Below, one piece after another: positions 15,173 to 22,656 of a DNA stretch of 30,750 nucleotides. The notes under the pieces are model-generated. The model saw only the letters and a program-made list of their open reading frames with translations. It did no database searches and had not been told where the DNA came from. Origin of the DNA: CAYGZA01 sp964354135 (GTDB taxonomy: Bacteria; Planctomycetota; Planctomycetia; Pirellulales; Thermoguttaceae). The number at the start of each line of letters is the position of its first letter. Within the stretch, counting starts at the first letter, position 1. The DNA lies in assembly GCA_964354135.1 (NCBI GenBank), contig CAYGZA010000037.1:1-30750 (forward strand). The letters are read 5' to 3'. Both the position numbers and the translations under genes were made by a program.

Positions 15173-15922
15173 GTGCGGATTGCCAAGGCCGCGGTGGTCG
15201 GCATGGGAACCATGGGAAGCGGGATTGCCCAGGCGATGCTCGCGGCCGGTTTGCCCGTCGTGGTAAGAAATCGTGAAGGCTTCTTGGTCAATAGGGTATT
15301 CGTCCCGTATCTTCAGGAGGCGTTCCACCTTCTGGAAGAGGGGGCGACCGCGCCGGAAATCGACGCCGCCATGGTGGAGTTCGGCTTCCCCATGGGCCCG
15401 CTGGTGTTGATCGACATGTCGGGGGTCGATATCCTGGTAGATGCGCAGCGCTCGCTGGCCGGTGCGTTTCCACGGCACGGGCCGCTCTCGGGCATCGCCT
15501 TGCGGCTCGTAGAGAGGGGCCACCTGGGCCAGAAAACCGGCTCGGGGGTTTACCGCTACCGGCCGGGCGACCACACGCCGCACGCAAGCGACGCGGCGGG
15601 CGAGATCATCGCCGAGGTGCGGCGTGCCGCGGGCCGGGCCGCTCGCCGCCCGGAGAAGGAAGAGATCACCGAGCGGCTCGTGCTGCGGATGGTCAACGAA
15701 GCGTATTGTGCCTTGGAAGAGGGGATCGCCAGGTGCCCGTCGGACGTCGACGTGGCGATGGTCCTCGGCACCGGCTTTCCCGATTTCCGCGGCGGCCCGC
15801 TGAAGCACGCCCACGACCTTGGTGTCGCGAAGGTCGGTGCCAGGCTGGAGCAACTGGCGGCGAAGTGCGGCCCGCGGTTTGATCCGTGCGAACTCTTGAA
15901 GAAGACAGAAGGAGCCCTTTGA
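15173..15922 (+). CDS. 3-hydroxyacyl-CoA dehydrogenase remnant (FadB/FadJ-like)
   Basis: This 249-residue protein looks like a deletion derivative of a FadB/FadJ multifunctional beta-oxidation enzyme. Residues about 5-24 (VVGMGTMGSGIAQAML) are the start of the NAD-binding Rossmann fold. The sequence then jumps directly into the C-terminal 3HCDH domain (EGFLVNRVFVPYLQEAFHLL, near residue 34). In normal enzymes about 150 residues lie between these points. Two tandem 3HCDH C-terminal units follow; the second ends with GTGFPDFRGGPL and CGPRFDPCELL. The enoyl-CoA hydratase domain normally found upstream is absent. The GTG start has no clear ribosome site. Its TGA overlaps the next ATG (TGATG), so coupling to the dehydratase gene is retained. 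It may be catalytically dead or have a structural role. Confidence 0.75.
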   Translation: MRIAKAAVVGMGTMGSGIAQAMLAAGLPVVVRNREGFLVNRVFVPYLQEAFHLLEEGATAPEIDAAMVEFGFPMGPLVLIDMSGVDILVDAQRSLAGAFPRHGPLSGIALRLVERGHLGQKTGSGVYRYRPGDHTPHASDAAGEIIAEVRRAAGRAARRPEKEEITERLVLRMVNEAYCALEEGIARCPSDVDVAMVLGTGFPDFRGGPLKHAHDLGVAKVGARLEQLAAKCGPRFDPCELLKKTEGAL

Positions 15923-17151
15923 TGTCGTCGGCCCCGGAACGAAAGGACTTTGCAGCCAACAAGCAAATGCGAGCGGTGATGGGCAAGTACTTCACCGACC
16001 TCGGCCAGGGCCGCGAGCAAGGCAAGAAGACCGCCTGGTGTACGAGCGTGGGCCCCGCCGAGCTGCTCCGGGCATTGGGGTTCAACGTCTACTTTCCCGA
16101 GAACCACGGCGCCATGCTCGGGGCGGCGCGGATGGCCACCGACCTGATCCCCTTGGCCAACGCCCGCGGGTTTTCGCCGGACATCTGCTCCTACCTGACC
16201 AGCGACATCGGCTCGTACTTAAAGGGCGAGACGCCGCTCCAGAAGATGGGCCTGAAGGGCGTGCCCAGGCCGGACGTGCTGGTTTTCAACACCAACCAGT
16301 GCCGCGACGTGAAGGACTGGTTCCAGTGGTACGGCCGGGAATTCGGCGTCCCGTGCCTCGGGGTCCACACGCCGCGGTCGATCGGCGACGTGGACGACCT
16401 CCTGGTCGACTACGTGGCCAAGCAAATCCGGGCGTTGGTCGAGCCGCTCGAAGAAGTGGCCGGCACGAAGCTCGACGTCGACCGGCTCCGCGAGGTGATC
16501 GATCTTGCCCGGCAGTGTACCCTGCTCTGGAAGGCGGTCCTGGAAACGGCGGCCAACAAGCCGTCGCCGGTCACCTTTTTCGACGGCACGATCCAGATGG
16601 GCCCGGCCGTGGTTCTCCGGGGCCAGCAGGACGCCATCGATTACTACAAGCTCTTCCTGGCCGAGCTGAACGAGCGGGTCGCCGCGGGAGTGGCCGCGGT
16701 CGCCGGCGAGCGGTTCCGCATCTACTGGGAGGGGATGCCCGTTTGGGGCAAGCTGCGGGACCTCTCGACGCAGTTCCTCCAGTTGAAGACCTGCGTGGTC
16801 GCCTCCACCTACTGCAACAGTTGGATCTTCGAGGCCCTCGACCCGGCCGATCCCTTCCGGAGCATGGCCCGGGCGTATTCCAACATCTTCATCTGCCGCA
16901 GCGACGACCGGAAGGAGGCGTACATCGAGCAGATGGTCGAGAAGTTCAACGTCGACGGCATCCTCTACCACGACGCCAAGACGTGCCCCAACAACTCCAA
17001 CAGCCGCTATGAGATGCCGCAGCGGGTGCAAAGGAAATTGGGCAAGCCCTACCTCATCGTCAACGGCGACCTGAACGACCTGCGGCTCTACTCGGAAGAG
17101 CAAACCCGCACGAACATCGAGGCCTTCGTCGAGCAGCTCCAGGAAGCATGA
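15922..17151 (+). CDS. Benzoyl-CoA reductase / 2-hydroxyacyl-CoA dehydratase subunit (BcrB-like)
   Basis: This 409-residue protein belongs to the HGD-D family, whose members bind a [4Fe-4S] cluster and act by one-electron reduction of an acyl-CoA thioester. Signatures resembling class I benzoyl-CoA reductase B subunits are WCTSVGPAELLRALGF, YFPENHGAMLGAARMATDL, DICSYLTSDIGSYLKGET, ASTYCNSWIFEALDP and HDAKTCPNNSNSRYEMPQR. Cysteines at these places are the likely cluster ligands. The ATG at 15922 has AAGGAG upstream and overlaps the previous stop; the activator gene overlaps its 3' end by ATGA. Known enzymes of this class need two different subunits, but only one is encoded here. A 2-hydroxyacyl-CoA dehydratase is the main alternative. 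The substrate is unknown. Confidence 0.88.
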   Translation: MSSAPERKDFAANKQMRAVMGKYFTDLGQGREQGKKTAWCTSVGPAELLRALGFNVYFPENHGAMLGAARMATDLIPLANARGFSPDICSYLTSDIGSYLKGETPLQKMGLKGVPRPDVLVFNTNQCRDVKDWFQWYGREFGVPCLGVHTPRSIGDVDDLLVDYVAKQIRALVEPLEEVAGTKLDVDRLREVIDLARQCTLLWKAVLETAANKPSPVTFFDGTIQMGPAVVLRGQQDAIDYYKLFLAELNERVAAGVAAVAGERFRIYWEGMPVWGKLRDLSTQFLQLKTCVVASTYCNSWIFEALDPADPFRSMARAYSNIFICRSDDRKEAYIEQMVEKFNVDGILYHDAKTCPNNSNSRYEMPQRVQRKLGKPYLIVNGDLNDLRLYSEEQTRTNIEAFVEQLQEA

Positions 17152-17996
17152 GTTACTTCTGCGGGATCGACATCGGTGCCTCGGCGGCCAAGCTGGTGAT
17201 CGTCGACGGCGGCCGGCAGGTTGTCGCCAAGGCGATCCGCCGCTCGGGCGTAGATTATGCCGCTACCGCCGACCAGTGCCTGATCGAAGCGATCTCGGCC
17301 GCCGGATGGGAAAAGGGGACAGGTCCACTCTGTGCGAAGCCCCCTCCGGGCCGTTCCGGAAAAACGGACCTATCCCCTTTTCCCGGCCTCGCAGGTTCGA
17401 TCTCGACCGGCTACGGCCGCGACAACGTCCCCTGGGTCGACGGCAAGGTGACGGAAATCGCGTGCCACGGCAAAGGGGCCTTCCATCACTTCCGCCGGGC
17501 CATGACCGTGATCGACATCGGGGCCCAGGACAGCAAGGTGATCCACCTGGATGACCAGGGCCGCCGCACCGGCTTCAAGATGAACCGCAAGTGCGCCGCC
17601 GGCACCGGGGCCTTCCTGGAGGAAATCGCCTATCGCCTCGACCTGCCCCTTTCGGACCTCAACGGTCTGGCCGAGCGCTCCACCAAGGACGTGACGCTGG
17701 GCAGCTTCTGCACCGTCTTCGCGGCCACCGAGGTGCTGGAGAAGATCCGCGCGGGCCAGCGGATCGAGGACATCATTAAAGGGGCGTTTCATTCGGTCAT
17801 TAAGCGGATCGTGGAGATGGACGCGATCGGCGGCTTGCTGGTCATGACCGGCGGAGTGGTGGCCCACAATCCCCTCCTGGTGCGACTCGCCCAGGAGGCC
17901 TTCAAGACGCCAGCCGCCGTGCCGCCGGAGCCGCAGTTCGTCGGGGCCTTCGGGGCCGCACTGTTCGCCCTCGAAAAAGCCGAGAAAGGAGAATAG
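17148..17996 (+). CDS. BadF/BadG/BcrA/BcrD-type ATPase activator with in-frame repeat insertion
   Basis: This is the ATP-driven electron activator for the preceding reductase/dehydratase subunit, with an acetate/sugar-kinase/Hsp70-type fold. Visible are phosphate motif 1 (GIDIGASAAKLVIVD, residues 6-20), phosphate motif 2 (VIDIGAQDSKVIHLD, 121-135) and adenosine motif TGGVVAHN. The two cysteines that bridge the [4Fe-4S] cluster between two monomers are in KCAAGTG (C149) and FCTVFAATEV (C188). The length is 282 residues against about 255-260 for typical HgdC-like proteins. The excess lies at about residues 54-80, which are encoded by a 77-bp palindromic repeat (17308-17384) between AISAAG and SISTGYGRDN. 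The ATG overlaps the upstream TGA, and the MBL gene starts 2 bases after its stop. Confidence 0.92.
   Translation: MSYFCGIDIGASAAKLVIVDGGRQVVAKAIRRSGVDYAATADQCLIEAISAAGWEKGTGPLCAKPPPGRSGKTDLSPFPGLAGSISTGYGRDNVPWVDGKVTEIACHGKGAFHHFRRAMTVIDIGAQDSKVIHLDDQGRRTGFKMNRKCAAGTGAFLEEIAYRLDLPLSDLNGLAERSTKDVTLGSFCTVFAATEVLEKIRAGQRIEDIIKGAFHSVIKRIVEMDAIGGLLVMTGGVVAHNPLLVRLAQEAFKTPAAVPPEPQFVGAFGAALFALEKAEKGE
17308..17384. repeat. 77-bp palindromic repeat inside activator gene
   Basis: The left arm GGGAAAAGGGGACAGGTCC (17308-17326) is the reverse complement of the right arm GGACCTATCCCCTTTTCCC (17366-17384) except for one base. The 39-base centre contains a further small hairpin (TCCGG/CCGGA). The element is read in frame without a stop. 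Confidence 0.85.
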
Positions 17997-17998
17997 CC

Positions 17999-18931
17999 GT
18001 GCTGGTGCAAGATCCTCCCGTCGCGGTGACCGACAACCTCTTCATGCTGGGGACGAACGAGTATCCGGTCTACCTTTTCAAGGGCGACCGCGAAGGGGCG
18101 GTCTTCGAAGGCGGGATCAGCGCCGTCGGCCCGCTCGTTCGCGAGCAAGTCAGACAGCTCGAAGTGGCCCCCGAATCGGTCAAGCTGGTGATCGTCACGC
18201 ACGCCCATCCCGATCACGTGATGGCCGTGCCGGCCCTGCGGGCGATGTTCCCGCGGGCCCGCGTGGCGGCGTCGGAGAAGGCGGCCAACACGCTCGCGGC
18301 GGAGAAGGCAATTGCGTTCTTCTGCGGCGTGGATGAGGCCCTGGCCGGAGCGCTGCGGAAGTCCGGGCGTCTTCCTGAGGATTGCCTCTCGCAGGCGCCG
18401 GCCGAAAGGCAAATCGCCGTGGACCTCATCCTCAAGGAGGGAGACGCGGTCGAGGTCGACGGGGCCTCGTTCCGGGTCCTGGAAACGCCCGGGCACAGCG
18501 AGTGCAGCCTGAGCTTCTTCGAGCCCGTCGAGCGGATCCTGCTCGTCTCCGACGCCACGGGCTACTACATCCCGCAGGATCACAGTTGGTGGCCGAACTA
18601 CTTTGCCGACTATGCGACGTACCTGAGTTCCATCGAGCGGCTGGCCGAGCTGGGAGCCGAGGTCCTTTGCCTGAGCCACAATGCGGTCGTCCGCGGGGCC
18701 GACGACGTGGCCGCCTACTTCCGCGACGTCTTGGAGGCCACCGCAGCGTATCACGAGCGGATCGTGGCGGAGATCAGGTCCGGCAAGGCGGTCCGCCAAC
18801 TCGCGGAAATCCTGGGCACGGAGGCCTACCAGAAGGCCCCGCTGTTGCCGTTGGATTTCTTCCAGAAGAACTGCGGGCTCCTGGTGAAACTGTCGCTGAA
18901 GCACGCAGGAATCGAGCCACCGAAACCGTAG
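17999..18931 (+). CDS. MBL-fold metallo-hydrolase
   Basis: This 310-residue metallo-beta-lactamase-fold protein is probably a zinc or di-iron hydrolase. The metal-binding motif VTHAHPDHV gives H68, H70, D72 and H73. Further ligands are likely in ETPGHSE, in VSDATG and the late histidine in LSHNAVV. The C-terminal third (about 235-310) is helical and not part of the core fold. The GTG start at 17999 lies 2 bases after the activator stop, with GGAG upstream, so it belongs to the same transcript as the reductase and activator. It could be a thioesterase or ring-opening hydrolase for the CoA-ester product, but that is inference from position. The substrate is unknown. Confidence 0.9.
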   Translation: MLVQDPPVAVTDNLFMLGTNEYPVYLFKGDREGAVFEGGISAVGPLVREQVRQLEVAPESVKLVIVTHAHPDHVMAVPALRAMFPRARVAASEKAANTLAAEKAIAFFCGVDEALAGALRKSGRLPEDCLSQAPAERQIAVDLILKEGDAVEVDGASFRVLETPGHSECSLSFFEPVERILLVSDATGYYIPQDHSWWPNYFADYATYLSSIERLAELGAEVLCLSHNAVVRGADDVAAYFRDVLEATAAYHERIVAEIRSGKAVRQLAEILGTEAYQKAPLLPLDFFQKNCGLLVKLSLKHAGIEPPKP

Positions 18932-18969
18932 GTTGTGCTTCGGCGTAGCTGAAAGCCGATAGCTTCCCG

Positions 18970-19851
18970 ATGATCGACCCCGCCACCCCCGACGCTGCCG
19001 GCCCTTGGTTCGCTTCCCACCCGCGGACCTTCGGGGAGAATCGCTACGTCTATCCGGTGGTGAGCCGGCGGGCGGGCGGGATCTCGATCGGCGTCAACTT
19101 GAACCTCGACAAGGTCTGCAACTTCGACTGCATCTACTGCCAGGTCGACCGCTCCGAGCCCGGTGAGAAGGACTTCGTCGAGCTGCACCGGCTGGCCGCC
19201 GAGTTGGATGCGACGGTCGATTGGGTCATTTCAGGCCGGATCTACGACGACGCGAGATTCCGCAGCACCCCCCAACACCTCCGCCGGCTGAACGACGTCG
19301 CCCTGAGTGGCGACGGCGAGCCGACGACCTATCGCAACTTCGACGAGGTGGCGGCCGTCTGCGCCGATGTCCGCCGCCGCCACGGCTTGAACGACGTCAA
19401 GCTGGTGTTGATCACCAACGCGAGCATGTTCCATCGCCCCCGGGTGCAGCGGGGATTGGAGATCCTCGACGCGGCCAACGGAGAGATTTGGGCCAAGCTC
19501 GATGCCGGCACGGAAGAGTACTATCGGCTGGTGGCCCGCACTGCGGTTCCGTTCCGGCGGATTCTCGACAACCTCGCTTGCGCGGCCCGCGTGCGGCCGA
19601 TCGTGATCCAGTCCCTTTTCATGCGAATCCGCGGCGAGCCGCCCCCCGCGGCCGAGCAAGAGGCGTACTGCCGGCGGCTCAACGAGATCACCGCCGGCGG
19701 CGGCCGGATCAAGCTGGTGCAGGTCCACAGCATTGCCCGGCCGCCTGCGGAATCCTACGTCACGGCCCTCTCCCACGAGCAACTCGACGGGCTGGCCGAG
19801 TTGGTCCGCCGCGGCACGGGCCTTTCGGCCGCAGTGTTCCAGACTCCCTGA
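18970..19851 (+). CDS. Radical SAM protein, COG0731-like
   Basis: This 293-residue radical SAM enzyme carries the cluster motif CNFDCIYC (C50, C54, C57), which binds the [4Fe-4S] cluster that cleaves S-adenosylmethionine. A glycine-rich SAM-contact strand (LSGDGEPTTY) follows near residue 116. The overall layout (FGENRYVYPVVSRR, then GVNLNLDKVCNFDC) resembles COG0731-type proteins of unknown function, not a named pathway enzyme. There is no SPASM or other auxiliary cluster domain. It follows the MBL gene after 38 bp on the same strand and may be co-transcribed. Its ATG is preceded by CTTCCCG and has no ribosome-binding site. The substrate cannot be inferred. Confidence 0.9.
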   Translation: MIDPATPDAAGPWFASHPRTFGENRYVYPVVSRRAGGISIGVNLNLDKVCNFDCIYCQVDRSEPGEKDFVELHRLAAELDATVDWVISGRIYDDARFRSTPQHLRRLNDVALSGDGEPTTYRNFDEVAAVCADVRRRHGLNDVKLVLITNASMFHRPRVQRGLEILDAANGEIWAKLDAGTEEYYRLVARTAVPFRRILDNLACAARVRPIVIQSLFMRIRGEPPPAAEQEAYCRRLNEITAGGGRIKLVQVHSIARPPAESYVTALSHEQLDGLAELVRRGTGLSAAVFQTP

Positions 19852-19853
19852 TC

Positions 19854-20264
19854 TCACCGTGAGGGCGCCGGCTCCGGCAACGATGCGCCATGCCGGGCCT
19901 TTGGCCCGTTGTGGCCTTCTAAGACCAGGCGCAGGCCGCGCGAGATGAGCTGGCTCCGCGGCACGCCCAGTTTCTTCGCCATGCGGTCTGCCTCTGCCAG
20001 CAGCCGTCGTTCCAGGCTGAGAGAGATTACTTTGATGCCTTTACCGGTTTTCGGGCGGCCCCGCTTCCGTCTGGCCCGCCGCAACTGCGCCTTTTGCGGC
20101 GCGGCCGGTGCTCCAAACGAATCCACGATGAACTCATCCTCGAATTCCTTGGTGAGTTCGGCCAGATCTTCGGCGTTCAATTCCGAGAACGACTTCCGGC
20201 CGCCTTTGGCTCTTGGGTGACGAGCCTTCCGAGAACCATTCTGACATCTCTTGCGGACACTCAC
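19854..20264 (-). CDS. BrnA-like antitoxin, ribbon-helix-helix type
   Basis: This 136-residue protein is encoded directly downstream of, and overlapping (GTGA), a BrnT-like toxin gene. An acidic N-terminal part (LNAEDLAELTKEFEDEF) probably wraps the toxin. A C-terminal CopG/RHH-type DNA-binding segment (IKVISLSLERRLLAEADRMA, then GVPRSQLISRGLRLVL) should bind the operon's own promoter. Its start is a GTG at 20264. The last 15-20 residues (HNGPKARHGASL onward) are encoded by a GGGCC palindrome and are probably not part of the ancestral fold. It is longer than typical BrnA (about 80-100 residues). Confidence 0.75.
   Translation of the reverse strand: MSVRKRCQNGSRKARHPRAKGGRKSFSELNAEDLAELTKEFEDEFIVDSFGAPAAPQKAQLRRARRKRGRPKTGKGIKVISLSLERRLLAEADRMAKKLGVPRSQLISRGLRLVLEGHNGPKARHGASLPEPAPSR
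19894..19908. repeat. GGGCC palindrome in the BrnA-like C-terminus
   Basis: CGGGCC, TTT, GGCCCG forms a perfect 6-bp stem, flanked by a further GCCA/TGGC pairing across a mismatched step. It lies within the last codons of the BrnA-like gene. Confidence 0.5.
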
Positions 20265-20527
20265 TTCTTGCTCCTTCGCAGCCTGCGTTTCTCTCTTTCC
20301 GTCAGCGGTCTGGCGTGGATGACGTAGGCCATGTCGTCTTCATCGATCACAAACACCACTTGCAGCAAGCGTCCTCCCCGGCCGCGTCCCCACACCAGCC
20401 ACTTGTCGTCTTCGCGGGCCAAGGGGAAGGGTCGCCGCGCAGTCTCGATCACCGCCTCAGCTTCCTGTGGCAACACCCCGTGTCGGCCGATGTGCTCCTC
20501 ATTCCACCGGTTCCACCGGAACTCCAT
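20261..20527 (-). CDS. BrnT-family toxin
   Basis: This 88-residue predicted ribonuclease toxin belongs to a type II toxin-antitoxin pair. It shows the BrnT pattern: an N-terminal FRWNRWNEEHIGRHGV helix, a central DDKWLVWGRGRGGRLLQVVFVI beta-sheet and a basic HARPLTEREKRRLRR tail. The ATG at 20527 is chosen over a TTG two codons earlier because AGAGG lies 7 bases upstream. The toxin gene precedes the antitoxin gene, as is usual for BrnT/BrnA. A strong promoter with an overlapping dyad lies just upstream (20538-20572). Confidence 0.82.
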   Translation of the reverse strand: MEFRWNRWNEEHIGRHGVLPQEAEAVIETARRPFPLAREDDKWLVWGRGRGGRLLQVVFVIDEDDMAYVIHARPLTEREKRRLRRSKK

Positions 20528-20537
20528 CGCCAACCTC

Positions 20538-20572
20538 TAGTTTCTTATATAACTAAATCTCTGCGAAGTCAA
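20538..20572 (-). promoter_or_regulatory. Promoter and operator of the BrnT/BrnA pair
   Basis: On the minus strand a TTGACT (20572-20567) is followed after 17 bases by TATAAG (20549-20544), close to the sigma-70 consensus. A dyad TAGTT/AACTA (20538-20542 and 20551-20555) spans the -10 box, where a ribbon-helix-helix antitoxin could bind and repress. The toxin ATG is at 20527. Confidence 0.6.
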
Positions 20573-20763
20573 GGCCTATGCCTCCTGCCGGTGCGTCCGG
20601 GCCGGAACGCGATCCGTAGGCTACTGCACTTCTGAGGGGATGTCGAGCGCCTGTATCTCAATTCGAGCGAGCCAGGGCGATACTCGCCTTGTCGGACCTC
20701 ATCGTCCGGTGTAGGGTATGAGTTTCGTGCTATCCAGTGGCTTTGTTCTGCCCCCGATGCTCC

Positions 20764-21996
20764 ATGACCGACCCCTACTTCCAGCAGTTGTTCGCCCAGC
20801 GCATCGGCGGTCCCGGCTACGGCAAGGGGACCGAGATCTACAAGTTCGAGAAGATCAAGCGGGCCAAGCGGAAGGCCATCGCCGAGCACCCGGAGCGGAG
20901 CCTCCTCGACTTCGGAATCGGCGAGAACGACGAGATGGCCCCCGAGCCGGTCCGCCGGGTCATGGCCGAGGAGATCAACAAGCCGGCCAACCGCGGCTAT
21001 GCCGACAACGGGATCGCGGCCTTCAAGGAAGCCGCAGCGCGCTTCATGGTCCGGGAGTTCGGCGTGAGGCTCGACCCGGCCACGGAAGTGAACCACTGCA
21101 TCGGCTCGAAGACGGCCCTGGCCATGCTCCCGGCGGCGTTCATCGACCCGGGCGACGTGACCTTGATGACGGTTCCCGGCTACCCCGTCGCGGGCACGCA
21201 CACGAAGTACTACGGCGGCGAGGTCTACCGGCTGCCGCTTTTGCGCCAAAACGACTTTTTTCCCGACCTGGATTCCATCCCGGCCGACGTCCGCCGCCGG
21301 GCAAAACTCCTGGTGCTCAACTATCCCAACAGCCCCACGGGCAAGGTCGCCACGCGGGAGTTCTACGAGCGGGTGATCCGGTTCGCGCGGGAGAACAAGA
21401 TTGTCGTGATCCAGGACGCGGCCCACCTCATGCTGAGCTACGGCGACAGACCGCTCAGCTTCCTCCAGGTGCCGGGGGCCCGGGACGTGGGCGTCGAGGT
21501 CCATTCGATGTCCAAGGGCTGGCACATGATCGGCTGGCGCTTGGGGTGGGTGTGCGGGCACGAGCGGATCGTCCGCGCGCTGGCCGACGTGAAGGACAAC
21601 TGCGACTCCGGCCAGTTCATCGCCATCCAGATGGCAGCGGTCGCGGCACTGGACAACCCGGAAACTCCCAAGCAGACCCGGGCGAAGTACCACCGCCGGC
21701 TGAGCAAATTGGTGGAGGTTCTTCGCCGCTGTGGCTTCGACTGCCGCATGCCCGGCGGGACGTACTTCCTCTACGTCCCCAGCCCGAAGGGCGTTGCCGG
21801 CGGGCCCACCTTCGCCACAGCCGAGGAGGCCAGCCAATACCTCATCGCCGAGCATTCCATTTGTACTGTACCCTGGGACGATGCCGGGCCGTTCCTGCGG
21901 CTTTCGGTGACTTACGAAGCCGACGACGAGACTGCTGAGGACGCCCTCATGGCGGAAACAGAGGAGCGATTGAGAAGCCTGCGATTAGTGTTCTGA
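20764..21996 (+). CDS. dapL: LL-diaminopimelate aminotransferase
   Basis: This is a 410-residue PLP-dependent class I/II aminotransferase, expected to convert tetrahydrodipicolinate directly to LL-diaminopimelate in lysine and peptidoglycan synthesis. The N-terminal FAQRIGGPGYGKGTEIYKFE and DFGIGENDEMAPEPV are typical of DapL. NYPNSPTGKVA supplies the substrate-binding asparagine. VIQDAAHL has the PLP-ring aspartate, and SMSKGWHMIGWRLGW contains the PLP lysine. C-terminal RLSVTYEA carries the carboxylate-binding arginine. The ATG at 20764 is chosen because the family N-terminus begins there; no Shine-Dalgarno sequence precedes it (CCCCGATGCTCC). It lies between two toxin-antitoxin pairs on the other strand. 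Broader-specificity aminotransferases are the alternative. Confidence 0.85.
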   Translation: MTDPYFQQLFAQRIGGPGYGKGTEIYKFEKIKRAKRKAIAEHPERSLLDFGIGENDEMAPEPVRRVMAEEINKPANRGYADNGIAAFKEAAARFMVREFGVRLDPATEVNHCIGSKTALAMLPAAFIDPGDVTLMTVPGYPVAGTHTKYYGGEVYRLPLLRQNDFFPDLDSIPADVRRRAKLLVLNYPNSPTGKVATREFYERVIRFARENKIVVIQDAAHLMLSYGDRPLSFLQVPGARDVGVEVHSMSKGWHMIGWRLGWVCGHERIVRALADVKDNCDSGQFIAIQMAAVAALDNPETPKQTRAKYHRRLSKLVEVLRRCGFDCRMPGGTYFLYVPSPKGVAGGPTFATAEEASQYLIAEHSICTVPWDDAGPFLRLSVTYEADDETAEDALMAETEERLRSLRLVF

Positions 21997-22091
21997 CAAG
22001 ATAGGTCGTAGTCGCCGCGTTGCCCCTGTTTCGTGCAATCCTCACGCGTTCCGTCGGTATGGACCGTCCCGGTTCGCCCGCCTGCCCCAGG

Positions 22092-22385
22092 TTACATTCG
22101 GTGCTTCCAGTATTCCGGCTCCCGGTGCAGGTGCATGACCGACAGAATGAAGATCCGCTCACCTTCCGCCCGGTACAGGACCCCGAAGGGAAAGCGATGC
22201 ACAAGATGCCGCCGCACCTTGTCCTTTACGGCTGCCCACGCCTCGGGATTGGCGGCAATTCGCGCAACGGCAGATTCAATCTCGCCCAGAAACAAGGTGC
22301 CGAGGCCGGGGGATCGCGCTTCATACCACCGCGCCGAAGCCCGCATCTCCGCTTCGGCTTCCGGATGGAAAACTACGAGGGTCAT
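22092..22385 (-). CDS. RelE/ParE-family toxin
   Basis: This 97-residue protein has the compact basic fold of RelE/ParE toxins: VVFHPEAEAEMRASARWYEARS at the N-terminus, a central helix (FLGEIESAVARIAANPEAW) and a C-terminal sheet RFPFGVLYRAEGERIFILSVMHLHREPEYW. ParE-like members poison gyrase and RelE-like members cleave mRNA; this one cannot be assigned between them. Its ATG overlaps the stop of the upstream antitoxin (ATGA), the standard antitoxin-first arrangement. Confidence 0.87.
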   Translation of the reverse strand: MTLVVFHPEAEAEMRASARWYEARSPGLGTLFLGEIESAVARIAANPEAWAAVKDKVRRHLVHRFPFGVLYRAEGERIFILSVMHLHREPEYWKHRM

Positions 22386-22612
22386 TGGATTTCTTGGCGG
22401 GCGCGACGAAACACTTCTTCCGCCGGGATACAGTCAACGGCGCCTTGATCGATCTGGGTTGACCGCTTCTGGGCTTCTTCCAGCCAGAGGAGTTCGCATT
22501 CCGGCGTCTGAACATCGTCCAAGCTGGCGATCAGTTGCCTGGCCAGGAGGGCCCGATCCGAGGCCGGCAGCCCCAGCAATTCAATGGCAAGTCCTTCTAG
22601 CTTTGTAGACAT
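22382..22612 (-). CDS. Addiction-module antitoxin
   Basis: This 76-residue acidic protein resembles the short addiction-module components found with RelE/ParE toxins (MSTKLEGLAIELLGLPASDR, then LARQLIASLDD). The ATG at 22612 is chosen because it yields this family N-terminus; longer in-frame readings up to 22891 run through non-family sequence. It should neutralise the overlapping downstream toxin. A likely promoter lies at 22657-22686. Confidence 0.82.
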   Translation of the reverse strand: MSTKLEGLAIELLGLPASDRALLARQLIASLDDVQTPECELLWLEEAQKRSTQIDQGAVDCIPAEEVFRRARQEIQ

Positions 22613-22656
22613 GGCGGTAGCCCCAACGGGATGAAAATGCGAAGAGGCGACTCTAA

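Noticed and set aside
13175..18931. Complete anaerobic benzoate degradation pathway
   Set aside because: Only one reductase subunit and one activator are present; no dienoyl-CoA hydratase, ring hydrolase of the Oah type, ferredoxin or ligase is seen in the window.
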